Assembly: GCA_017462755.1 (NCBI GenBank)
Contig: JAFTQM010000055.1
Location: 1-55,214, forward strand
Reading direction: 5' to 3'
Length of the DNA: 55,214 nucleotides
Origin: Lachnospiraceae bacterium
Lineage (GTDB): Bacteria; Bacillota; Clostridia; Lachnospirales; Lachnospiraceae
A program made the position numbers and the translations under genes. Positions 35,466 to 45,961 of this stretch are shown here, piece by piece. Numbering within the stretch: position 1 is the stretch's first letter; the number at the start of each line of letters is the position of its first letter. The notes beneath the pieces were generated by a model. That model ran no database searches. It was not told the origin of the DNA and worked only from the letters and a program-made list of their open reading frames with translations.

Positions 35466-38189
35466 CTAATCCGTTCCTTTTACTTCTGCCTGCTCCAATG
35501 CCTTCTTCAGCACTTCATTCTTTCCCTTCGGCTGTCGACTCAAAAACTCCTGAAGCTGCGTCGTTGTCACGCGTTCTACCTCTTCCTTCAGCTCTCTGGC
35601 AGACATCCGCACCGCTCCCTGACCAATGATAATCAGCTGCTCTAACGCATCTGAGGTTGCTACCGTTACCCGGTGCTTTCTTCCGATTTCATGTGTTACC
35701 CGCTCAATATACATATCTGCCGTTTCTGCTTCCTTCGTATAGACGATATGAATATTATGATAATCAAACGCCGTCCCCGGATTTCCTTTTACGCGATACG
35801 CATCAAATACCAGAATCAGCTCTTTTTTCGTAAAGCCCTGATAATTACACAAAATGTCCATCAGACGCATTCTTGCCGATTCCAGATTTTCTTTTGCCAG
35901 CTCTTTTAACTCCTCCCATGCAAAAACCACATTATATCCATCGACCAACAGATATTCCGGCAATTTTTCGGCTTCCGGCAAATAAACACGATGAGACGAT
36001 GCCCCCTGCGCATTGCGTTTTCGATTTTCTTCTCCGAGCGCAGCCGAGGTTCCTGACAATCGGGCCTTAACCGGCCCGAAGGTACGGGCAAATATTGCTT
36101 CCAGCTCCTTATCCTCTGCGTAAGAGCCGGAGTAGCCTCTGCTTCCGGCACTTTTTACCGTGGCTACCGGTGCAGCTTTTTCCTCTGCCAAATCCTCCGG
36201 CATCTCTTCCGAAAAAGCATCCATCACATCATACCCTGCCGTATCACCCGGCACTACCGTCTGGCCCAGCCGAAGTCCGCTGTCCAAATGCATATAATTT
36301 GCTGCCACTCGCCAGGAAACCAAAAATCCGGCTCCATGCGAACAAAATACCGAATCTGCGGTATTCTCCAAATCTCCTTCTGCATCGTACTGAAGGCGTG
36401 CAATGACCTCCTCTGTATTGTGACAAGGCTCATAGCCCCGCATCTGACACACCAGTCTGCCACAGCCTCTGGTGTAAGAAATCAGCTCTGCTGCATATCC
36501 CTGCATGGTCGCTACCGGCGCACTTCCGGTTAATACCGCTTTATCTCCTTCAAATTCCGGCGGCAAAAACTTTCCATGCATTCGTTCTATATCCGACATT
36601 GCACGTCCTACATTCTCTCCAGGAAGCTCCATTCGAAAATTATAATACGGCTCCAAGAGTACACTCTTCGCCCGCATCAAACCATGCCGTACTGCCCGAT
36701 AGGTTGCCTGTCTGAAATCTCCGCCCTCAGTATGCTTCAAATGCGCTCTGCCCGCTACCAGTGTTATTTTCATATCGGTAATCGGAGAACCGGTTAGTAC
36801 ACCCAGATGCTCCTTTTCTTCCAAATGTGTAAAAATCAATCGCTGCCAGTTCCGATCCAGCACATCCTCACTGCAGCGACTCTCCAATACCAATCCGCTC
36901 CCCAGCTCTCCCGGCTCCATCAGCAAGTGTACCTCTGCATAATGACGCAACGGTTCATAATGTCCCATGCCTTCTATCGGAGCTGCAATGGTCTCGCGGT
37001 ATACGATACTACCCTCATCAAATGCAACCGTTACACCAAAACGTTCCTGTATCATACTCCGAAGGATTTCTAACTGCACATTTCCCATCAACTGTACATG
37101 AATCTCCCGAAGCGCTTCCTTCCAAGTCACATGAAGCAGCGGCTCCTCCTCCATCAATTCACGCAGCTTCTGAAGCAGCACCACCGGATCGGTACCCTCC
37201 TGCAATACCAACCGGTAATTCATTACCGGTGCCAGCATCGGAAGCTCCGAAGCCCGTTCGATTCCAAAGCCCTGTCCCGGAAAGGTTGCGCTACAGCCGG
37301 ATATTGCACACACCGTACCCGCCTCTGCGCATTCCACTGTTTGAAACTTGCTTCCACTGTACAGACGAATTTGGTCTACCTTATCCTCGCCATGCAGCTT
37401 TTCCTTTACCCGCAGACTACCACCGGTTATTTTTAGGTAAGTCAGTCTGGTACCGGCATCATCTCTGCCGATTTTATACACTCTGGCTCCAAACTCTGCC
37501 GGATATTCCTTTTGCCGCGTGTAAGCTGCCATTCCGTCGAGCAACTCTTCCACACCCAATACCTTGAGTGCAGAACCAAAATACACAGGAAATACCTTAC
37601 GCTCCGCAATCGCAGCTGCTACAGATTCCGTCGCAAGCGTTCCGGTTTCCATATATTCGTCCAGCAACGCTTCCTTACAAAGCGCCAGTGCTTCATTTTT
37701 TGCATCCTCCGGCTGTCCTGCACTAAAATCTACACATTCCTCCGACAAATGCTTCTTCAAATTTGCGAGCAGTGTCTCCGGCTCACAATCCGGCAAATCC
37801 ATTTTATTCACAAAGATAAACACCGGAATCTGATAATGTGCCAGCAGCCTCCACAAGGTCTCCGTATGTCCCTGCACTCCGTCACTTCCACTGATTACCA
37901 GCACCGCATAATCCAGCACCTGCAGTGCACGCTCCATTTCCGTTGAAAAATCCACATGCCCCGGCGTGTCCAACAGCGTGACCTCAAGCTCCTTCCATTC
38001 AAATCTCGCCTGCTTTGAGAAAATCGTAATTCCTCTTGTCCGCTCCAGCGCATAGGTATCCAAAAATGCATCCTTATGATCCACTCTGCCCAGCTTTCGT
38101 ATGCTGCCGGATAAATAAAGCATTCCCTCCGACAGGGTTGTTTTCCCGGCGTCTACATGCGCCAAAATTCCGGTTACTAATTTTCTCAT
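35466..38189 (-). CDS. TetM/EF-G-like GTPase fused to a Rae1/YacP-like NYN nuclease
   Basis: 907 residues. Residues 1 to about 660 are a ribosomal-protection or EF-G-like translational GTPase: P-loop AHVDAGKTT (10-18), switch I RGITIF, DTPGH (74-78), NKMD (128-131), then barrel and domain IV blocks (HTEGGDFRQATYRAVRHGLM, LLEPYYNFRM). Residues about 743-895 match YacP/Rae1, the Bacillus endonuclease that cuts mRNA in the ribosomal A site: YLLVDGYNVVFAW, LVFDAYRVKG, KEAETADMYIE, VATSDALEQ, GQGAVRMSARELKEEVE. The acidic residues Asp750, Asp796, Asp825 and Asp847 are all kept. A linker of about 70 residues with SAGSRGYSGSYAEDKELEAI joins them. It lies 16 bp after the hybrid kinase gene. Tetracycline resistance is possible but not implied. 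Confidence 0.9.
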   Translation of the reverse strand: MRKLVTGILAHVDAGKTTLSEGMLYLSGSIRKLGRVDHKDAFLDTYALERTRGITIFSKQARFEWKELEVTLLDTPGHVDFSTEMERALQVLDYAVLVISGSDGVQGHTETLWRLLAHYQIPVFIFVNKMDLPDCEPETLLANLKKHLSEECVDFSAGQPEDAKNEALALCKEALLDEYMETGTLATESVAAAIAERKVFPVYFGSALKVLGVEELLDGMAAYTRQKEYPAEFGARVYKIGRDDAGTRLTYLKITGGSLRVKEKLHGEDKVDQIRLYSGSKFQTVECAEAGTVCAISGCSATFPGQGFGIERASELPMLAPVMNYRLVLQEGTDPVVLLQKLRELMEEEPLLHVTWKEALREIHVQLMGNVQLEILRSMIQERFGVTVAFDEGSIVYRETIAAPIEGMGHYEPLRHYAEVHLLMEPGELGSGLVLESRCSEDVLDRNWQRLIFTHLEEKEHLGVLTGSPITDMKITLVAGRAHLKHTEGGDFRQATYRAVRHGLMRAKSVLLEPYYNFRMELPGENVGRAMSDIERMHGKFLPPEFEGDKAVLTGSAPVATMQGYAAELISYTRGCGRLVCQMRGYEPCHNTEEVIARLQYDAEGDLENTADSVFCSHGAGFLVSWRVAANYMHLDSGLRLGQTVVPGDTAGYDVMDAFSEEMPEDLAEEKAAPVATVKSAGSRGYSGSYAEDKELEAIFARTFGPVKARLSGTSAALGEENRKRNAQGASSHRVYLPEAEKLPEYLLVDGYNVVFAWEELKELAKENLESARMRLMDILCNYQGFTKKELILVFDAYRVKGNPGTAFDYHNIHIVYTKEAETADMYIERVTHEIGRKHRVTVATSDALEQLIIIGQGAVRMSARELKEEVERVTTTQLQEFLSRQPKGKNEVLKKALEQAEVKGTD

Positions 38190-38205
38190 ATCATTTCATC
38201 CATTC

Positions 38206-41049
38206 CTATTTTGTACAATTCGGATTGCATACCTCACTCAGCATTTGATACAGCAGCGCACTGTCGATTGGCTTCGCAATATATCCGCTCATGCCAACCT
38301 TTTCCGCCTGCTCCTTATCATCCTCAAACGCATTCGCCGTCATTACAATAATCGGAGTATGCCTTCCATTCTCTTTTTCTTTTTCCCGAATCCAGCTTGC
38401 AGTCTCCAAACCATCCATCACCGGCATACGGATATCCATCAAAATAACGTCATAATTTCCCTGTGCAGCCTTGTAGCATTCCATCGCCTGCTGACCGTCT
38501 TGCGCTACCTCTACCTGCATACCGACACGCTCCAGCATTCGCTTTGCAATCTCTGCATTGATTGGATGATCCTCACACAACAGCACACGTTTTCCCGCAA
38601 GAATTCCTTCCGGCAATTCCTTAGTCGCAGCCTTTTTTGCTTCCTGTCGTTCCGTTTCAAATTCATCGCACAATTCAAACGAAAGATCTACCACAAACTC
38701 CGTTCCCTCGTTCGGCTTACTTGAAACCGTAATCGAACCGCCCAATTCCTCTACCAGCTTTTCTACGATTGCCAATCCCAGTCCGCTGCCCTCTCCTCTC
38801 TGCACATCCTCTTGCACAAACGGCTCAAAAATATGCGGTAAAAACTCCGGACTGATTCCGATTCCATCGTCCACTACGCGAAAACGGTTATATACTCTGC
38901 CATTCTCCACCTTTAGCTTATACACTTCATAGCGAATATGTCCGCCCCGCGGAGTAAACTTTATTGCATTGTTCAACAGATTCAAGAAAATCTGCTTTAC
39001 TCGCACCTGCGCCGAAATTACATACTCGCGCTTATCATCATAATTGTGGATTTCAAAACTAATTCCTTTTTCCTCCGCCAAAGGTCGTATTACCGCATCA
39101 ATTTCCTGAAAAAAGCCCTCGATGCTTGCAGGATGATAATGTAACTTCAGCTTGCCGTTCTCTGCTTTTACCATATCCAGTACATCATTCAGCAGCTCCA
39201 GCAGATATTTTCCGGACATATTGATTTTCGTCAAATTTCCTATTTTTTCTTCTACAGTTGCCGTCTCATTCATTAATGGGTCAGAATAACCAATAACCGC
39301 ATTCAGCGGTGTACGCAGGTCATGGCTCATACGCGACAAAAACTCCGTCTTTGCCTGACTCGCCGTATTCGCACGACCAACGGCCAGCTTCAGTTGCTTA
39401 TTGATATGCTGGCGATAGCTTGCTATATAAGTAACAATACAGGTAATAACCAGTAAAACCACACAGACAACCACAAAAATTGATGTGTTGTAACGATAGA
39501 AAAAGTCTACCAGTGATTCGTCCGCGGAATAACTGGTCAGATTTTCAATCAAAATATTGGTACGGGTTTCCTCCGAAATATTACTAATTGCTTTATTTAA
39601 AATAGTCAATAAATGTGAATCCGTATATGCCGATACACCAATACAATAATCATAAATCGAATCCGGATAAGCAAGCGCTGTAATATTTCTATATCTCGGA
39701 TAATTTATCAGCTGGTCCATACTATAGTCCGGAATCATAGAAATATCCGCTTTTCCACGATTTACCATATCTACACATTTCTCAAAGGTCTCTGCATAAA
39801 CAATATCCGTATACCCTAACTCCTTGACCATCAATTCAAAAAACGGTGTACTGTTTACTACAACAACCCGGTTGTCTAGCTCCTTGTAATCTGCCACCGC
39901 ACTATTGATAACTACAGTAACCGAACCGTTGGAATATGCTTCCGTTATCGCTACATGCAGGCTTTCTACATTCCTGTCCGATGCAGCTACCAGACCAATC
40001 AGCTGTACCTCATCGTCTTTCATCTGTCGCTGCAATTCCTCTCTCTGCTCCTTTGCTACAAAGCGAAACTGCAGACCCGTAATCTGATGAATTGCGTCAA
40101 ACGTATCTACTACGATTCCCCGATATGTGCCGCTCTTCTCATCATAATACTCAATCGGGCTCATATCCACCGACAGTGCTACCGTAATCACTCCTGCATT
40201 CTCTATATACTGCTTCTCCTCCTCCGACATCGTTACCTGCTTTAATATGCCGGGAAAATATTTATCATCCAGCATTGCTTCATAATACGGTTCTTCCAGC
40301 CGAATCTGATACATTGCTTCGTCCAACTGTTCTTTTATTTCCGGTCTGCTTTGATTCAGCATAAAATACCAGGGCATCGATAGAATTCGTGCAATAATCT
40401 TGTAATCCTTTTCACAGCTTACGTTCGCCATCAGGACGGCATCTACTTTTCCTGCCGCCAATGCTGCCTTGGCTTCTCCATCCGATTCGTATTCTACAAA
40501 CTCTACTTCTACACCTTTTGTATCAAAAAACTCCTGTGCCTGACTATAGCTGAGTGTTCCTTTCAATACCGCAATCCGCATTCCTGCATAAGACTCAAAG
40601 TCATTGAACATATATTGGGTCTGAGCCGGAAGAGTACAAAGAACAATGGAACCCTGCCCCATCGAAAGCTCCGAAAAATCACCAATCTCTTCGCGTTCCT
40701 CCGTCATCTGACATCCCGGCAAAATATCTACCGTTCCATTCTTAATTGCTTCTATTGCTTCTTCAAAAGACATTCGGACAAATTCATATTCCCAATCCGT
40801 ATACTTCTGTATTTCTTTCAAATATTCATATGCCGCACCATAAGGTGTATCATCCTTTTGCAATGTCAAATAACACGGAAAATCATTTACCGCTACCCGG
40901 ATTTTTTCTGTTTCACTCTGCTCTGTCGCTTCCTTCGCCTCATTCGTATCCGCATATACTGTAGCCGAATCCTGTCTAAAAAATCCCCCTATTATAATAA
41001 CCAAACATGCCAGCAAAGTCATCTTTACATATCGTTGCTTTCCTTTCAT
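38206..41049 (-). CDS. Hybrid sensor histidine kinase with two periplasmic binding domains and receiver
   Basis: 947-residue membrane sensor. After a signal anchor (LLACLVIIIGGFF), two tandem family 3 solute-binding domains follow (about 45-260, with GTVDILPGCQMTEEREEIGD, and about 285-520, with GVITVALSVDMSPIEYYDE). A membrane segment lies near 550 (IFVVVCVVLLVITCIVTYIA). The kinase has the H-box FLSRMSHDLRTPLNAVIGY, the G-box GSGLGLAIVEKLVEE, and a C-terminal receiver with VILMDIRMPVMDG. The start at 41049 has GGGAGGCGGCGT in front. Amino-acid-like or small polar ligands are typical of the family, but the ligand is unknown. No separate output regulator is adjacent. Confidence 0.94.
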   Translation of the reverse strand: MKGKQRYVKMTLLACLVIIIGGFFRQDSATVYADTNEAKEATEQSETEKIRVAVNDFPCYLTLQKDDTPYGAAYEYLKEIQKYTDWEYEFVRMSFEEAIEAIKNGTVDILPGCQMTEEREEIGDFSELSMGQGSIVLCTLPAQTQYMFNDFESYAGMRIAVLKGTLSYSQAQEFFDTKGVEVEFVEYESDGEAKAALAAGKVDAVLMANVSCEKDYKIIARILSMPWYFMLNQSRPEIKEQLDEAMYQIRLEEPYYEAMLDDKYFPGILKQVTMSEEEKQYIENAGVITVALSVDMSPIEYYDEKSGTYRGIVVDTFDAIHQITGLQFRFVAKEQREELQRQMKDDEVQLIGLVAASDRNVESLHVAITEAYSNGSVTVVINSAVADYKELDNRVVVVNSTPFFELMVKELGYTDIVYAETFEKCVDMVNRGKADISMIPDYSMDQLINYPRYRNITALAYPDSIYDYCIGVSAYTDSHLLTILNKAISNISEETRTNILIENLTSYSADESLVDFFYRYNTSIFVVVCVVLLVITCIVTYIASYRQHINKQLKLAVGRANTASQAKTEFLSRMSHDLRTPLNAVIGYSDPLMNETATVEEKIGNLTKINMSGKYLLELLNDVLDMVKAENGKLKLHYHPASIEGFFQEIDAVIRPLAEEKGISFEIHNYDDKREYVISAQVRVKQIFLNLLNNAIKFTPRGGHIRYEVYKLKVENGRVYNRFRVVDDGIGISPEFLPHIFEPFVQEDVQRGEGSGLGLAIVEKLVEELGGSITVSSKPNEGTEFVVDLSFELCDEFETERQEAKKAATKELPEGILAGKRVLLCEDHPINAEIAKRMLERVGMQVEVAQDGQQAMECYKAAQGNYDVILMDIRMPVMDGLETASWIREKEKENGRHTPIIVMTANAFEDDKEQAEKVGMSGYIAKPIDSALLYQMLSEVCNPNCTK

Positions 41050-41155
41050 ACGCCGCCTCCCATTCCCCCTTATTATATAATATTTCCTCTTGAGACTCAA
41101 CTTGTTTATCACTCATATTTCGTTCGAATTTTGACACGAAACCAAAAGAATCTTT

Positions 41156-41200
41156 TACAAAAAAACGAGGGTATGCAATCCGTTCCTGCACACCCTCGTT
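41156..41200 (-). terminator. Intrinsic terminator of the second chemoreceptor gene
   Basis: Minus strand AACGAGGGT pairs with ACCCTCGTT, followed by a long T-run. It lies 31 bp after the stop codon at 41231. Confidence 0.88.
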
Positions 41201-41230
41201 CCAAAATACTCTCACTTAGTGATTCTTATA

Positions 41231-42700
41231 CTACTCTGCATTCGCAGTGCGAAGCTTGTCCGCCAACTCCAGAATCATATTCATCTCACCGTTTACCTTA
41301 TCAAGATACTGCACTGCTTCACCGGCAACTCTTACGCCCTCTTCCGACGTAGCCGCAACCTCCTGACTATTGGCAGACAACTGCGAAATATTATCGTTGA
41401 TTACTGTCGTTGCCTGCAGGATTTTCTTCATAACTGCCTCGGTCTTATCAATATTTTCAACTAAGTCCTTGACCTCGCCCTCGATAACCTCAAATTTCTT
41501 CTGAGCTTCATCAATCATACTGCCCTGTTTGCTGATTGTGTCACTGGAAAGCTTAACACTATCGGTGCTTACTTCAACATCCGCTACCAGCTCCTCGATA
41601 ATTCCGGTAATCTGATTTACCGATAATCTGGTATTCTCCGAAAGTGTACGAATCTCATCCGCTACCACTGCAAAGCCTCGTCCGGCCTCTCCGGCTCTGG
41701 CTGCCTCGATTGACGCATTCAATGCAAGGAGATTGGTCTGTGAGGAAATATTCAAAATCGTATCAATAATCTCCTTCACACTCTCTACCTTCAGTGCCAA
41801 ACGCTTCGTCGCCTCTACGGTACTGTCATTCGTCTGCCCTACTACCTCCGCCTGCTTCTTCAATTCTTCAATCAGCTCCGCGCCTTCGTTAACGGTTGCC
41901 TGTGTCTTTGCAGACGCAGCCATCATTTTCTCAATTCTATGCCCTGCAACATCCGCTTCATTATGAATCTCATTACACATCTCCGATTCTTCCTGAATCG
42001 CCTCAGCGGTCTGCACGGTACTGGAGGCAATCGCTTTCATCGCCTCATCATTTGCCGAAATCGCCGTACCCAAGGTTCCAAGCACCGCAGAAGCCACATC
42101 AAAGCTTTGCGTAATCTGTTCTGCAACCTCCTGCAGCATCAGGGCAACCTTTTCCTGCTCCTTCGCCTTTACAGAAATTGCTTCGACATTTTCATCGTTA
42201 AACTTTAACAAAAGGCCGATACAGGATACGGACGCAATCGCACACAAACCAATCGAAATTGCTCCCAACGTAACCCATTCCGAAGATGCCGTACCAAAAC
42301 GGTTCATCTGAATACAATGAATCACATATCCCAGCACGATAAAGGAATTTCCCCAAATAATCAAGCGCTTATTGAGATATGTCATTGATGCAAATAAAAT
42401 AATAAAACCATACAAAAACGTAAACTCATTTTCATTGAAAATAGATACTATAAAATACATCAATGCACCGGCACCGGCAATACCTATCATACCTATCTTG
42501 CGATCCTTTTTGGTTATATACATTACCACCGCCAGAATCATACTCAGAACAATGCCTGCAATCTGAATGTAAATGCTGGTATTATCCTCTTTGTTTCCGT
42601 TCAGAATTACCCCAATCAACGTCAATAATACAATAGCGCACGTCAATATTACACACGGAAATGCCTTTTTGCTTGACCTTGTATACTGCTCTTTCGTCAT
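41231..42700 (-). CDS. Methyl-accepting chemotaxis protein with membrane-embedded N-terminus
   Basis: 489 residues. The first 180 form about six hydrophobic segments without a large extracellular domain, so sensing is probably in or near the membrane. There is no clear HAMP domain. The cytoplasmic coiled coil carries the signalling tip [20 protein letters not shown]. Start ATG 42700 is chosen because GGGAGGATAAAG is upstream. It differs in architecture from the Cache-containing receptor at 15022. Confidence 0.92.
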   Translation of the reverse strand: MTKEQYTRSSKKAFPCVILTCAIVLLTLIGVILNGNKEDNTSIYIQIAGIVLSMILAVVMYITKKDRKIGMIGIAGAGALMYFIVSIFNENEFTFLYGFIILFASMTYLNKRLIIWGNSFIVLGYVIHCIQMNRFGTASSEWVTLGAISIGLCAIASVSCIGLLLKFNDENVEAISVKAKEQEKVALMLQEVAEQITQSFDVASAVLGTLGTAISANDEAMKAIASSTVQTAEAIQEESEMCNEIHNEADVAGHRIEKMMAASAKTQATVNEGAELIEELKKQAEVVGQTNDSTVEATKRLALKVESVKEIIDTILNISSQTNLLALNASIEAARAGEAGRGFAVVADEIRTLSENTRLSVNQITGIIEELVADVEVSTDSVKLSSDTISKQGSMIDEAQKKFEVIEGEVKDLVENIDKTEAVMKKILQATTVINDNISQLSANSQEVAATSEEGVRVAGEAVQYLDKVNGEMNMILELADKLRTANAE

Positions 42701-42796
42701 ATCTTTATCCTCCCAGATTCTATTTTGCACTATACTAAATATGATTATATCACATTTTCTGTCAATGTTCTATATTTTTTGCAAAAAAACTCACAA

Positions 42797-43915
42797 TTAT
42801 TTATTACGATACCATCCGATTCGACCTTCTTTCTTTACAATCGCCCCTACAGAGGTCTGCACAATCACCTTCAATACATCACCCTCGCATATCTCCAGCT
42901 GCAGATTCGTAAAATCATTGCAAAAAATCTTTTCCCCGCGATGATACAGATAGCTCTCCGGCGCATCAAATACCACACCACTGCTCTTGTGTCGCAATAC
43001 TACTACATCCTCTTTTTCCTCAAGCACCTCTACCTCAGCGTCGAAGTACTTTAAACAAATCGTTTGTGTCTGCGCTGCCTGTGCCTTTTTCGCATAAATT
43101 TCCGGATAGTCATCATACGCATCCACCATAATTTCTTTCATATCAGCAAACGGCTCAGGAATCAGAAGCGCATTCAGTTGTTCTCCTATTTTCAATGCAC
43201 AGCCGCCGTCAATCGAAATGATACGCTTTTCATAATCAAACATCGGATTCATATCGTCTGCCTCCGTCTGATACAGGCATACCGGCCAGTGTCCCACTAC
43301 CACACAGCGACGGAATGCCACCGGCTGCTCCATAAATGCGTCCACCTTCATAAACCAGAAGGCATCTTCTTTTTCCAGTTCTTTCAGATTCTCCGTCGGA
43401 ATTCCCCCATGTACAAACAGATAATTTCCACAAATCAGAATGGTCGGTATCTCCCACAAAAGCTCAATTTCCTCCCGGTACGCGGTTCGGATTTTTTCCT
43501 TAACCTCTGCCACATTGTTCTCTGTTACCTCTTCCACGGTAATCCCAAGCTCGGCAAGCATATCCAAAAACAATCCTCGTTTCCAGACCTTCTTTGTCCA
43601 ACGCAGCGCCTCCAAAAAGCGTTCTTCATGTCCTTCGCTCTGATCCAGAAAGCTTCCGATTCGGTCTGCATCCACATTTCCCGCCAATACATGCACCTTC
43701 GGATTTTCCTTCTTTAGCTGCATCACATATCGAACTGTTTCCAGACTGTTGCCGCCCTTTTCAATCAAATCTCCGACAATAATCAAGGTATCATCCTGCG
43801 TATATTGTACCTTCTCCAATAATCCCTTCAAATAATGTCCGTACCCATGCACATCACTAACCACAATCATTCTGCCGTGACACTGCTCTGTAATATCGCG
43901 TATTATAGTTTTCAT
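42797..43915 (-). CDS. Calcineurin-like metallophosphoesterase
   Basis: 372-residue cytoplasmic phosphoesterase. Metal-binding motifs are VVSDVHGYGHYLKGLLEKV, VGDLIEKGGNSLETV and LAGNVDADR, then LFVHGGIPTENLK and VVGHWPVCL, the pattern of serine/threonine protein phosphatases and diadenosine tetraphosphatases. About 100 extra C-terminal residues are not assigned. The substrate is unknown; a bulk protein or nucleotide phosphatase are both possible. Confidence 0.87.
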   Translation of the reverse strand: MKTIIRDITEQCHGRMIVVSDVHGYGHYLKGLLEKVQYTQDDTLIIVGDLIEKGGNSLETVRYVMQLKKENPKVHVLAGNVDADRIGSFLDQSEGHEERFLEALRWTKKVWKRGLFLDMLAELGITVEEVTENNVAEVKEKIRTAYREEIELLWEIPTILICGNYLFVHGGIPTENLKELEKEDAFWFMKVDAFMEQPVAFRRCVVVGHWPVCLYQTEADDMNPMFDYEKRIISIDGGCALKIGEQLNALLIPEPFADMKEIMVDAYDDYPEIYAKKAQAAQTQTICLKYFDAEVEVLEEKEDVVVLRHKSSGVVFDAPESYLYHRGEKIFCNDFTNLQLEICEGDVLKVIVQTSVGAIVKKEGRIGWYRNK

Positions 43916-43995
43916 CCCATTTTTCTTCCCTTCCGGCTCTTTTCTCTCTTTTTTATCAACTATCTTTTTTCGTCGGACTTTTTTATTTTAATATC

Positions 43996-45909
43996 TTACA
44001 CCCATCCGAAGCACTCAAATTCCTTTATTTTTTCCGCAACTGCCCGCATCCGTTCCTTATCCACCTTACACACCTTTCTGTCATAGGTGTAGAATCCATT
44101 GATTTCATCTTCCACATCACTAAGCTGCGTATAAATACAACCACAGGCACCGGACGAAATCACCGGATAAAGCAGCTCCTCATAACGCGCCACAATACGC
44201 CCGGTCAGCTCCTCTTTGCTCTTGCACGCACCATAACCATAACTCTTGTACGGATTATAAACATGCCCTTCGACGGCATAAGAAAACCCACCAAACTCAG
44301 ACAGAAACAGCGGCCGCTCCTTCGGAGCCGGGCAAGGCTTGCCAAAGTATACATGATAGCTGTCAAAGTCACTCTTTGTCTGTGCAAACCAGCCGGAGGT
44401 CGCATCGTACAACCGCGTCGGGTCGGTCTGCTTTGCCAATTCATACATCCGGTCACTTTCAAACTGTCCCCAGCCTTCATTGAATATCGTATATGCCACA
44501 ATGCAAGGATGATTGTACAGCTGCTGTATTGTTTCCAGCATATGCGCCTCAAATTTTTCCCGAACCACTGTCCGCGGCAAACGCTTCGTATCATCCCGCT
44601 TCACTCTTCCGATGGTCGGCAGTGCGGTATCCCGCAAAAACGAATAGCTGCCGTTATTTACCATATCCTGCATTACCAGCATTCCGTGCAAATCACAATA
44701 GTAATAAAAGCATTCCGGCTCGATTTTGATATGCTTACGCAGCAGATTAATCCCAAGCTCCTGCATCCGGAGAATATCCCGCTCATATTCCTCTTCTTCC
44801 GCCGGCAGATATATCCCGTCACTGAAATATCCCTGGTCCAATACCCCATTTAAGAAAATCGGCTTGCCGTTTAAGCACACCCGATTCACACCATCTACTT
44901 TCGCTATCGTAATTGTGCGTAGCGCAAAATAAGTTTCTACCGTGTCCTCTCCAACCGTTATCCACGCCCGGTACAAATACGGTTCTGCGAAAGACCAAAG
45001 TCTTGGCTTGTACTGCTCTCCGGCCTTGGTTACGATATCTGCAAGGTTCAGTTCCAGTTCGCCATTCTCAAAAGGCACGGTATGAAATTCTCCGTTTGAA
45101 AGCTGTACGCGAAACTCTCCTGCGGCATTTTTTACACCAGTATTCATTTCAACGTTCACGCGAATTCCGTTTGCAAAATCTCCAGACCATTTCTGTCCCT
45201 TAGTCACTGTTCCGCTATGAGCGCTTACACCACTGTTTGCATTTCCAAGACTGTTCTCGCTCCTGAGCGTATCACACTCTGCTTCTGCAGTTTTCCCACA
45301 TACAACCGGAGTTACCCGCAATCGCTCTACATATCTCTCCGGTACTTCCTCCAGCCACACCTGCTGCCAGATGCCACTGACCGGCGTATACCACATACCA
45401 CCACGGTCTTTTCGCTGCTTTCCATATGGATAATCATGCGACAACGTATCTGTCACACGCACCTCCAAATGATTCTCGTTAGCCACATATTCCGTAACAT
45501 CAAAGGTAAACGGCAAATATCCCCCCTCATGTCTGCCAAGACACTGTCCATTCAGCCAAACCTTGGCAATCTGGTCTACTGCACCAAAATGCAGCAGCAT
45601 ACGTGCCGCCTTCCGTTCCTTTACCGTAAACTCACAGGTATAACACAATTCCTCACCTACTGCCTCAGCCTTGATTCCACTATTCTCGGCATAGTCAGAC
45701 AAACGCGCCTGCGGCGGGAACGGCACACGAATACGAACGCCGCCCAGCTTCCAGTTATCCGAAAGAATCCGATAATTGTCCCGCTTTAACTGCGGTCTCG
45801 GATAGCTTTGCCAGCTTACCTTGCCAGCCAGCACCTGCGCTCCCGCTTCCGTCAGCAGTTCACGATACTCTCGTTTTCTTTTCTCCTTTTTTCCAAAACG
45901 TTTCTGCAA
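43996..45909 (-). CDS. GH2 family glycosidase
   Basis: 637-residue enzyme without signal peptide, with the family 2 arrangement: sugar-binding sandwich (about 30-180, VWLNGQCLGRHEGGYLPFTF), a second sandwich, and TIM barrel from about 330. The acid/base glutamate is in YTIFNEGWGQFE and the nucleophile in LFLSEFGGFSY. The family contains beta-galactosidases, beta-glucuronidases and beta-mannosidases; the sequence does not decide. TTG start with AAGGAG upstream. It is far from the mannan operon but might finish imported oligosaccharides. Confidence 0.9.
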   Translation of the reverse strand: MQKRFGKKEKRKREYRELLTEAGAQVLAGKVSWQSYPRPQLKRDNYRILSDNWKLGGVRIRVPFPPQARLSDYAENSGIKAEAVGEELCYTCEFTVKERKAARMLLHFGAVDQIAKVWLNGQCLGRHEGGYLPFTFDVTEYVANENHLEVRVTDTLSHDYPYGKQRKDRGGMWYTPVSGIWQQVWLEEVPERYVERLRVTPVVCGKTAEAECDTLRSENSLGNANSGVSAHSGTVTKGQKWSGDFANGIRVNVEMNTGVKNAAGEFRVQLSNGEFHTVPFENGELELNLADIVTKAGEQYKPRLWSFAEPYLYRAWITVGEDTVETYFALRTITIAKVDGVNRVCLNGKPIFLNGVLDQGYFSDGIYLPAEEEEYERDILRMQELGINLLRKHIKIEPECFYYYCDLHGMLVMQDMVNNGSYSFLRDTALPTIGRVKRDDTKRLPRTVVREKFEAHMLETIQQLYNHPCIVAYTIFNEGWGQFESDRMYELAKQTDPTRLYDATSGWFAQTKSDFDSYHVYFGKPCPAPKERPLFLSEFGGFSYAVEGHVYNPYKSYGYGACKSKEELTGRIVARYEELLYPVISSGACGCIYTQLSDVEDEINGFYTYDRKVCKVDKERMRAVAEKIKEFECFGWV

Positions 45910-45961
45910 TTTCCCGCTCCTTCCCCGCTGCCTGTTACAGCAGAATGACTACGCAGTTCCC

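Noticed and set aside
35466-38189. Annotation as a plain tetracycline resistance gene
   Set aside because: The GTPase resembles the ribosomal-protection family only in part, carries a nuclease domain, and shows no mobile context; resistance cannot be claimed from this.
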